This document shows positions 29,650 to 37,100 of a DNA stretch of 38,021 bases, in pieces. This stretch comes from a virus. Position 1 is the first letter of the stretch; each line of letters starts with the position of its first letter. The DNA lies in IMG/VR virus record IMGVR_UViG_3300046454_000769, positions 1 through 38,021 of that record. One strand, 5' to 3'. The translations under genes and the position numbers were made by a program. Below the pieces are notes generated by a model. It was not told the DNA's origin. It did not search any database and worked only from the letters and a program-made list of their open reading frames with translations.

Positions 29650-30975
29650 ATGTCTGATCCGGTTACCCGCAAGGAGTTCGATGAATTGGAAGCCCGCGTG
29701 GCGGCGCTGGAGGAGGCGATGGATATCTCCGAGCCGGAGCCGGTGCCGCCGGACCCGACCGAGGGCATCCAGGCCAAACGCGTTGTCGACCTGATCGAGC
29801 GGTTCGGGGTGAACACGTTCAGCTCGATGGACGCGCACAATGCCTGGGGCAGTTGGCCGGCGGATTATTCACCACCGTCCACCATCGCGGCGTTGAAGTA
29901 TCTCGTCGGCGACAGCGGGTTCACCCTGGGCGTTCGCGAGTATCACTATGCCGGTCGCTACGACATGCAGAAGCAGTGGTTTGCGGCGATCCTGACGGAG
30001 TTCCCCAGCACGCGGTTCACCGTCTGCCCTGGCGCCAATGCCAGCGTCGCCGATGTGCCCACCATGCTGCAGTTACCGCACACCTGGGTCGAGGGATTGA
30101 ACGAGCCGAACACCGACTTCGGTTCCGGCGAGGTGCCGTTTGAGACGACCCTCGCCATTCAGGATGCCATCATCGCTGGCGAAGATCATGGCATCATGGG
30201 TCCGTCGATCGTGGCGGGCACACCGCATCCCGAAGGCTGGATAACGGGTTACTGCGGGACACCCGAGAACCTCGCGACGCTCAACGAAAAGCTGGATCTC
30301 GGCAACGGACACTATTACCCGCCCGCGTCGCCCGACGTGCCCGGCACCGGTTATTCGGTGAACGAGTATGTGGGCGGGCTGTGGAGTGTCTACGGACATG
30401 ATCTGATCCACCTGACCGAGTTCCATCCCACGTTATACAACGCGCGGGGTTTCAAGCCCGACCAGCTCGGCTGGGACGGCGAACGCGACGCGTATTACAC
30501 ACTATGCACGTGGCTGCGTTGTGCGCAGAACGGCACGCAGGGGCTGTGGTGGTATGCGTTATTCGACTACGGCACCGTCTACAAGTGTGGCCTGTTCCCG
30601 CAGAAATACGCCAACGATCCACGACCGGCGGCCACGGCGATCCGCAACCTCTGCACGATCTGCGCTGATAAGGGCGACCGGCATGGTTTCGTGCCCGGTG
30701 TGCTGGGTATGGAGGTCACCGGGCTGACCGATGCGATGGACTACGACGTGTATCAGGCGAGCGACGGGCGGTATCTAGTACCAGTGTGGCACGCTGCCGA
30801 GGAACTCGGGCAGGGCGATGCGGTGGCAGTAACTTTCGTATTCGGCACGCCCGTGAAAAGCATCAACCTGTACAACCCGCTCGTCGGTGCCGCTCCGGTC
30901 GAGACGCGCCACGACGTCACGCATACGACGATCGCTATGTCGCCGGATGTGATCGTGTTGGAGATCCATCCGTAA
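29650..30975 (+). CDS. Glycoside hydrolase-like protein (clan GH-A type) with coiled-coil N-terminus
   Basis: A 441-residue protein. Residues 1-30 (TRKEFDELEARVAALEEAMD) form a short coiled coil that could give a trimer. The rest reads as a TIM-barrel hydrolase: HTWVEGLNEPN with Glu152 as probable acid/base, and HDLIHLTEFHPTL with Glu257 as probable nucleophile, about 105 residues apart, as in clan GH-A families. GLWWYALFDYG and the PRPAATAIRNLC region also fit. The last part is a beta domain (YLVPVWHAAEE, TFVFGTPVKSINLYNP). It may degrade host exopolysaccharide or capsule. Exact family and substrate are unknown. Confidence 0.75.
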   Translation: MSDPVTRKEFDELEARVAALEEAMDISEPEPVPPDPTEGIQAKRVVDLIERFGVNTFSSMDAHNAWGSWPADYSPPSTIAALKYLVGDSGFTLGVREYHYAGRYDMQKQWFAAILTEFPSTRFTVCPGANASVADVPTMLQLPHTWVEGLNEPNTDFGSGEVPFETTLAIQDAIIAGEDHGIMGPSIVAGTPHPEGWITGYCGTPENLATLNEKLDLGNGHYYPPASPDVPGTGYSVNEYVGGLWSVYGHDLIHLTEFHPTLYNARGFKPDQLGWDGERDAYYTLCTWLRCAQNGTQGLWWYALFDYGTVYKCGLFPQKYANDPRPAATAIRNLCTICADKGDRHGFVPGVLGMEVTGLTDAMDYDVYQASDGRYLVPVWHAAEELGQGDAVAVTFVFGTPVKSINLYNPLVGAAPVETRHDVTHTTIAMSPDVIVLEIHP

Positions 30976-30981
30976 AGGGAA

Positions 30982-31194
30982 ATGACGATGACCAAGATTC
31001 GGCGTCCGGCATTCACGCACTGTATCCAACATAAGTCTGAGACAGACATCCGCGTGCTATACGGCAATAGGATCATCAGCCGGCACTCGACAGTCGAAGC
31101 CGCACGGCTTGCCCTGGATGCCATCTTCGCAAGTCGAGCGCTAGACCCTACCTCCGATAATCGACGTTGCCGAAAGAACGTGGCCGATGGCTGA
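30982..31194 (+). CDS. Small hypothetical protein, 70 residues
   Basis: ATG at 30982, or a second ATG six bases on, after AAAGGGAA. The product contains AFTHCIQHKSETDIRVLYGNRIISRHSTVEAARLALDAIFASRALD. The shape (two strands then a helix) is common in small phage proteins. No family recognised. It overlaps the next gene by eight bases. Confidence 0.5.
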   Translation: MTMTKIRRPAFTHCIQHKSETDIRVLYGNRIISRHSTVEAARLALDAIFASRALDPTSDNRRCRKNVADG

Positions 31195-31357
31195 CGAGAT
31201 TGAAGCGCGCGAGGTCTTTCGCGTGGAAGTGCGCGAGGGGCATCATGTCCGGGTAGTCGTATCCGGCGAGATAGACGAGGGCCTGCTGGCCGGCCTGGAA
31301 GATTTCATCGCGTGGCGGCGGCGGCTGGCGGCAGACGTTCCTACCCGCGACCCATGA
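31187..31357 (+). CDS. Small acidic hypothetical protein, 56 residues
   Basis: ATG at 31187, inside the end of the previous gene. The product MADEIEAREVFRVEVREGHH continues VRVVVSGEIDEGLLAGLEDFIAWRRRLAADVPTRDP. It is a short strand-strand-helix protein; the stop overlaps the next start (ATGA), so three genes here are coupled in series. No function recognised. Confidence 0.55.
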   Translation: MADEIEAREVFRVEVREGHHVRVVVSGEIDEGLLAGLEDFIAWRRRLAADVPTRDP

Positions 31358-31593
31358 TCGACGTCACCGCCGTCATCCTGATCGGCCTGAGCGCCATCGC
31401 CATCGGGCTGTCGGTCGGCTTGCTTTGGCGCGAGATGATCCGCATAGACCGGTGGCTGACCAAGCTGGAGCTGGACGTGCGGCGCCTGGAGCGGTCGCCC
31501 GGGGTGGCGCAGCGAGAGTTTGATCTGGACCAGCTCATGGAACGCGCCAAGCGGATTGCAGCTCACGGGGTGAACAATGGCGATCACGAATGA
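31354..31593 (+). CDS. Small membrane protein with one helix and a coiled-coil tail
   Basis: ATG at 31354 overlaps the previous stop. The 79-residue product has an N-terminal transmembrane helix (VILIGLSAIAIGLSVGLLW) followed by a charged helix (DRWLTKLELDVRRLER, DLDQLMERAKRIAA). This topology is seen in spanin-like and other phage membrane proteins, but there is no partner gene that would confirm a lysis role. It overlaps the start of the next gene by 17 bases. Confidence 0.6.
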   Translation: MIDVTAVILIGLSAIAIGLSVGLLWREMIRIDRWLTKLELDVRRLERSPGVAQREFDLDQLMERAKRIAAHGVNNGDHE

Positions 31594-33364
31594 CGTTACG
31601 ATCACGGTCAAGGGCAGCGTCGACTTCACTGGCGAGGTCGATGCCACGTTCGTCGTGTCATTGAGCAGCCCGACACCGCCCACACCCACGCCGACACCGC
31701 CCACACCGACGCCGACACCGCCCACACCAACACCCACGCCGACGCCTCTCCCCACACCCACGCCCACGCCACCGCCAGATCCCGGTCCCGGGCCGACCGC
31801 CGAGCTGTCGGTCTGCGTCGAATACAATGACACCGAGTTTTGGTATCACGCCGACGACGGCATCGACCGGGGCGACTGGATCGATCAGCGCGGCGCGTTC
31901 GTGCAGAACCGCCTCGATGCCACCAATGCCGAGTTGCCGGAATTGCGGGTGCAGTTCCGCTGCGATCGCGACGGCACGCGCGACGAGGTCGTATTTGAGC
32001 TGGGTGACACCACGGCGGGCACCAAGGCCTACAATATGACCAGCTACACTGCGACGATCTACCGAGGCACCGATGTGCTCGCCACGGTGGATGTGCCGGA
32101 GCACTATTGGTATTCGCGCTGGCGCTGGCAATCGAAACCGCGCCCGATCGTTGCGACCACCTTGGAACTACAGGACGCCGACTTGCTGCCGCACTTCGAC
32201 ATGGAGCTGTCAACCACACGCCCGCTGTCGCCGACGCGGGTGTACGAACCGATGGGCTTGGCGGGACTGACCGCCTACGTGCCGAGCACCGGCGAGCGCG
32301 ACGAGATCGGACTGGTCACAGAGGCGCAAGCAGAATACCTGCGCGGTGACGCGCCGGTGGACTCGCTCATCGCGCAGGCCGAGGCGAGCGGAACCATGCC
32401 GTGGCATTATCGCAATGAGGACGGCGGCGCGGTGTTCAATTTCATCGAACACCCGCAGGCGACGCTGTATGGGCCGACCATCCCCTGGATCGCCACGCCG
32501 ATAACGCTCGACGTCGCGCATGAGCCTGATCTTGGCTACGTGCCGTTCTTGTTGACCGGCGATCCGTATTACTTGGAGGAACTACAATTCGCGGCAACAT
32601 ATAATGTTCTCGCATCAAATCCACAATCACGCGGCAACTACTGCATCGGGTTCGCGACCCGCGCGCACGCATGGGCGTTGCGCACTTTGGCACACTGCGC
32701 GCGTATGACACCCGACAACGCACCCGCTTGGGTGCAGCCACGCGCGTATTGGAAGGACTGGCTTGATGGTAATCGCGACTGGATGTTGAACCGCTATGTG
32801 CATCCGACAGCGGCACCATTCACCGCGTCGCCTTACACGATACTGCACTACATGGCCGATGCGACCAACTCGCCGGGCAGCAGCACGATGCCGGCGGGCA
32901 CAGTCTCGCAGCAATGGATGGAAGATTATGAGGCGGCGGTATTAGGCCATGTCGTGGCGATCGGTTACGGCGATTGGCTGCCGATCCTAGAGTGGAAATT
33001 GGCCAACAGCATCGCTCGCACCAATGGCACAAGCGGCTGGGTGCGCGCCAAACCAACGCCATACAACGTCGCGCTGCGTGCAACGGACAAGTCACCCTAC
33101 GTCCAAAGCTGGCAGGAGTCGTGGGATCTGAATGTCACGATGCAGCCGGACATCGCAGAGTTCGATGACCCCGACATCATACCGGCTGGCGACTCTTTGG
33201 TTTACGCGTCATACACAATGTCCGCGCTGGCGATCGCGGCGGCGCTCGGCATCGAAGGAGCAACCGACTGCTACGAATGGCTGCGTTCGCAGCTCGTCGC
33301 GAATAGCGATACCAAGACCTACGTCGATCGCAAATGGTCTATGGGATCGCTGGATCACGTGTAA
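31577..33364 (+). CDS. Large protein with Pro/Thr linker and probable all-alpha glycan-active domain
   Basis: A 595-residue protein. Residues 1-30 form a small beta module (MAITNDVTITVKGSVDFTG). Residues ~31-72 are a Pro/Thr linker made of PTPTP repeats. Next is a beta domain (SVCVEYNDTEF, LRVQFRCDRD, YTATIYRGTDVLATVDV). From about residue 240 the chain is helix-rich and contains DPYYLEELQFAATYNVLASN, GFATRAHAWALRTLAHCARMTPD and GWLP-like turns, resembling (alpha/alpha)-toroid glycosidases or polysaccharide lyases. I cannot name a catalytic residue. It follows a glycoside hydrolase gene, which supports a role on surface polysaccharide. Confidence 0.6.
   Translation: MAITNDVTITVKGSVDFTGEVDATFVVSLSSPTPPTPTPTPPTPTPTPPTPTPTPTPLPTPTPTPPPDPGPGPTAELSVCVEYNDTEFWYHADDGIDRGDWIDQRGAFVQNRLDATNAELPELRVQFRCDRDGTRDEVVFELGDTTAGTKAYNMTSYTATIYRGTDVLATVDVPEHYWYSRWRWQSKPRPIVATTLELQDADLLPHFDMELSTTRPLSPTRVYEPMGLAGLTAYVPSTGERDEIGLVTEAQAEYLRGDAPVDSLIAQAEASGTMPWHYRNEDGGAVFNFIEHPQATLYGPTIPWIATPITLDVAHEPDLGYVPFLLTGDPYYLEELQFAATYNVLASNPQSRGNYCIGFATRAHAWALRTLAHCARMTPDNAPAWVQPRAYWKDWLDGNRDWMLNRYVHPTAAPFTASPYTILHYMADATNSPGSSTMPAGTVSQQWMEDYEAAVLGHVVAIGYGDWLPILEWKLANSIARTNGTSGWVRAKPTPYNVALRATDKSPYVQSWQESWDLNVTMQPDIAEFDDPDIIPAGDSLVYASYTMSALAIAAALGIEGATDCYEWLRSQLVANSDTKTYVDRKWSMGSLDHV
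31673..31735 (+). repeat. Three 21-bp tandem units coding a PTPTP linker
   Basis: Units start at 31673, 31694 and 31715 and read acaccgcccacacccacgccg with one or two changes each. They encode the Pro/Thr linker of the large protein at 31577-33364. Such runs vary in length easily by slippage. Confidence 0.8.
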
Positions 33365-33453
33365 TGCTGATCTCGCTCGGCCTCGCCGGCTTAGGCGCCG
33401 GCGGCATCATGGTGATGGCGTTCGTGCTGGTCTATCTGGTCTCCGCGCGCTAG
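33364..33453 (+). CDS. Tiny membrane peptide, 29 residues
   Basis: ATG at 33364 overlaps the preceding stop (TAATG). The product MLISLGLAGLGAGGIMVMAF plus VLVYLVSAR is a single hydrophobic helix with a basic end. The stop-start overlap argues for translation. Function unknown; a membrane peptide at the end of a glycan-degrading gene unit could aid release or anchoring. Confidence 0.5.
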   Translation: MLISLGLAGLGAGGIMVMAFVLVYLVSAR

Positions 33454-33474
33454 CTCCCGCGACGAACAAATCTT

Positions 33475-33504
33475 CTTGACGTTTCGCGTCAGGATAATTA
33501 TGTT
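33475..33504 (+). promoter_or_regulatory. Promoter-operator copy 7
   Basis: CTTGACGTTTCGCGTCAGG keeps the arms with small changes. -35 TTGACG (33476-33481) and -10 TATGTT (33499-33504) are 17 bases apart. It heads the last plus-strand genes from 33531. Confidence 0.8.
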
Positions 33505-33530
33505 CGCTGCAACATAATGGAGCACTGACG

Positions 33531-33767
33531 ATGAAAGATCCCACCGAGGCGGCGCGGCGCCGGATGGTCGAGACCGACGCCCCGGCGCGGGATCTGGCCG
33601 CCCATACCGGGGAAACCTGGAACACCGAGGAGCTGCGCCGGGATTTCGATGTGATATGCTTCCTGGCGCCGTTCGTGCTGGTGCGACGCAAGGCCGACGG
33701 CAAGACCGGTGCCTTGGAGTTCACCCATCGCCCCCGCGTCTACTTCGACTGGCAGGAGGATCGCTGA
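33531..33767 (+). CDS. Conserved small phage protein (MKDPTEAARRRMV type)
   Basis: ATG at 33531, about 20 bases after the expected transcription start. The 78-residue product MKDPTEAARRRMVETDAPAR, then TWNTEELRRDFDVICFLAPFVLVRRKADGKTGALEFTHRPRVYFDW, is a highly recurrent small phage protein with the motif DF.V..F.APFV.VRRK.DG..G.LEF.H.PR.YF. Its function is unknown to me. Confidence 0.8.
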   Translation: MKDPTEAARRRMVETDAPARDLAAHTGETWNTEELRRDFDVICFLAPFVLVRRKADGKTGALEFTHRPRVYFDWQEDR

Positions 33768-33970
33768 TGGCCACGCTGGACGAGGATCACGTCGTCGGCT
33801 TGCTGCGCGCCGCCGGCATGGAGGTCACCCGGGAAAACTGGATCGGCGCGGCCTACGGCGACGAGGTGCCGGACCCTTGGAGCATGGAGGATGAGCTGAG
33901 CCTCCCCGAGGAGCTGCAGGACTGGTCGAAGGTCGCGACGGACGATGACGAAGGGGTAGAGGGTGCCTGA
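33767..33970 (+). CDS. Small acidic phage protein, 67 residues
   Basis: ATG at 33767 overlaps the previous stop (TGATG). The product has VVGLLRAAGMEVTRENWIGAAYGDEVPDPWSMEDELSLPEELQDW and ends in an acidic stretch. Similar small proteins follow the MKDPTEAARR-type gene in other phages. Function unknown. Confidence 0.65.
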   Translation: MATLDEDHVVGLLRAAGMEVTRENWIGAAYGDEVPDPWSMEDELSLPEELQDWSKVATDDDEGVEGA

Positions 33971-33981
33971 CACTTTGATCT

Positions 33982-34110
33982 ATGACGGGCGCGCATAGCT
34001 ACATGGCCAGCCTCCCTAACCGATACGTCCCCCTCAACGGGCCACGGGTTCCCGCTCATTGGACGCCGGCATGGGCAAAGTCAGTCAGGCTGAAAGTGTT
34101 TAATGACTAA
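33982..34110 (+). CDS. Possible small protein, 42 residues
   Basis: ATG at 33982 opens a frame coding MTGAHSYMASLPNRYVPLNG then PRVPAHWTPAWAKSVRLKVFND. There is no clear ribosome site; a second ATG is at 34003. The regular composition and convergence with the portal gene end suggest a real short gene, but support is weak. The segment 34111-34127 between the two stops holds nothing else I can identify. Confidence 0.4.
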   Translation: MTGAHSYMASLPNRYVPLNGPRVPAHWTPAWAKSVRLKVFND

Positions 34111-34127
34111 GGTTGGCCGCGCCCACC

Positions 34128-37100
34128 CTACGCATTCCCCGCCTTCTTCGCCGTCTTCGCCCGCTTGGCGCCGCGCAGCTTGCGCGCGGCCTTGGGCTTA
34201 GGCGGCGCCGGCAGGCCGTCCTCCGGCTTGTCCACGCCACCGGCCAGCTCCCAGATCGCCTGCTGGGTCCTGGCGAGGTCGCGCTCGCCGGCGTGATACT
34301 CGCGCCACAGCGCCCGCACACCGCGCACGGTGTTTTTCGTCATCCGGCTGTCGAATAGCTTACGCTTCATCTCCCAGGTGACCGACTGCAGCACGCGCGG
34401 TGCCACGCCCAGCTCGTCGCCCAGCTCGCGGTAGGCGTCGCCCCAGAGCGGGTAGGTGCCCTGCGAGCCGGTGGTGCCCGAGCCGCTGGCGCCCTCAAAT
34501 CCGACCTCGCGCTTGTCCTTCTCCGGCGAGGTCTTGAGCGACTGCGCCACCGAGGTGCTGAGCGAGGTCGACGGGAACAGCAGCGCGGCACCGATCGCGT
34601 GGGTGTCCATGGTGACGTCGCCGTTGGTCGCGGGCGGGTCGAGGATGTTGTTGTAGAACGAGCGCACCTTGTGCAGGTCGCCCATACTGAGGCTGATCGC
34701 CTCGCGGTTGCCGCCGGATTCCAGCGCGGTGATGGCGTTGCTGATCGAGTTCAGGTTCTGCCACGCGTTCTTGGCGCGCGAGCCGTCGAGATTATACCAG
34801 GGGCCGAGCACCTTGCCGTCCGGCGTCAGCCGGTTGTAGCCCTGCGCCGGATCGTGCGCCTCGTCATACGTCCTGATCCACATCGCCTTCTCGGCGGGCA
34901 ATTGCAGCTCGCCCAGGGTCTTGCCCTGGACGCGCGCCAGCAGCGGGGCGTAGTCGGGCTTCGCCCAGATCTTGCGCGCCTTGGCGCTCATCTCCTCGGA
35001 CCACGCGGTGTCCTGGTGATGGAAATAGATGTCGAGCAGCGCGTCGCCCTGCTTGACGTTCTGTGCCCACAGCTTCTGCGGTGACAGCGCTGCGTAGACG
35101 CCGGCGGCGCTGGCCAGCGGGATGTCGTATTCCTTCGCCTTGGCGGCGGCGAAGTCATGCGCGCCCTCATACCATTTCGGTCCCTGCTCGCGCAGGCCCG
35201 ACGGCGCGTGCTCCCACAGGAAGCGCAGGTTCGACTTGGCGAGGTCGATCGCCGCGCGCGCCATCTCCTTCGGCGACTTGCCGGCCAGATCGGCCTCGCG
35301 GAGCTGCGGATAGGCGTTGGGGTTCTGCAGCAGCTTCATGTTGGCCTTGAAGACCCGCTCGTCCTCTTCCATGCCCTTGAGGTCGGCGCGGCGGTATTTG
35401 TCGCCCTCGACGGCCTCGACCACGGTCGGGCGGCGCGTGGAGATGGTCGCGGGATGGCTGCCCTCGGCGACCCCGGGCAGCGGCGTGGTGGTCTCTTCCT
35501 TGGGATACTCGGTTATTTCGAAGGCTTGGCCATAGGTAGGCCGTATGCTTTTCCAGACGTCGGCAACGTCCGGAACCCCAGAGCCTTTAATGATTCTGCC
35601 GTAGGCGAGCTGGGCTTCGTGTCGCTGTTCTTGTCCGGTGGTTCCGGGGTTGTCGCCGACGAGGAACTTGGCGCGTCCGGGTTGGTCGGTGGGGGTTGTG
35701 CCATAGCGCTGCGCTGCCTTCGCGACTGCCTGAGATGTTGCCTCGCCGCTGTCGCCCATGTCGACGGCGTAGATCGTGGCACCCTCTTGTGTGGGAACGA
35801 TGGTGTGGAATGCAACACCGTCTTCCAGCAGATCCTGATGGATCTTCTCCACCGAGCCGGTGGCGTGGAAGCTGTAGAGGTGCTGGTTGCCCTCGCCCTC
35901 TTGGAACACCAAGGCGTCCTTCTGGTTCGCCAGATGCGCCTTCATCGCGGTGGCGACCTCGATCTGCTCCCAGCTCGCGCCATCCATCTCGGTCATCACG
36001 CTGTTCTCGGCGCCGTCCGACCACGCGCCGATCGCCGGGTGGCTGGTGCTGGTCAGCCCGAGCTTCTGGTCGATCTCGCGCGACGCGGTCTCCAGCAGGC
36101 GCTGGCGCTCTGAATGCAATCCCGCCGAGGCCTGGGAGAGGTCAAGGTGCTCGGCGACCGACGGCGAGTAGAACTCCACCGCATGGTGCGCCGGCGGCGG
36201 TGTAGCTGCGACTGTAGATACCGAACGGATCGGCGTAGGCGTAAATGTGGGCGTAGATGTGGGTGTAAATGTGGGCGTAGATACAGCACGGGCCGCCTCG
36301 GTGGCGGTGTGCCGCTCTGGCGCGGCAGCGGGCGCAGCATGCGCGGGCGCCTCGGCTTTCGGCTTGGCGCCACCCCCACCCGGGCCGAACTCGCCGGCGT
36401 TCTCCGGCTGACCGCGCGGGTGTTTCGACGGGTCCCACTCGGCGTCCTGCGCGTGCTGGGCGCCAAGCCTCTCCCACACCACCTGGGCCGATGGCGCAGC
36501 ACTGCCGCCCGCCTCAAATTCGCCGCCACGGTCGCTGAGCGAGTAGTTGCCGGCGTCGAACACCGCGACCTTGCCGCGCCAGACCTCTAGGATCTCGTCC
36601 TTGCCGACCGCGCGATTGACGCCGATCTCGCTCTCGCCGGTGCCCTTTACCCGGGTCTCGTGCTCTGGGTCGACGCGCTTGGCGACCATGACGTAGCAGG
36701 GCTTTTCGAAGGTCGGCTTGTGCTCCGGTGGCGCAAAGCTGTTGGCGTAGCTCTCCGCCTGATCAGGCTGGGACGACCAGTAGGTCAGGCCTTCCTGGCC
36801 GGCCATGTTATAGTCCGACACCGATTTGATCTGGCCGGTCTTCTGGAAGCTGGCGAACTCGTCGGCATCCATGCCGCGATACATATGCTCGGGGTTGGCC
36901 TCGATCGGCAGCTCGCTCGGCAGATCGCCCTTCACCGTGGCGATCTTGCGCGCGATCAGCGGCTCGTCCGGGTTCAGCGTCTCGACCTCGGCCAGCGCCG
37001 GATCGTATTGCGCGGTGTGCCGGCCCTCGTTGATGGTGACGATGCCCTTGGTCGGCTTGGCGGTGACGATCACCTCGTAGCGGTCACCGGATTCGAAGCC

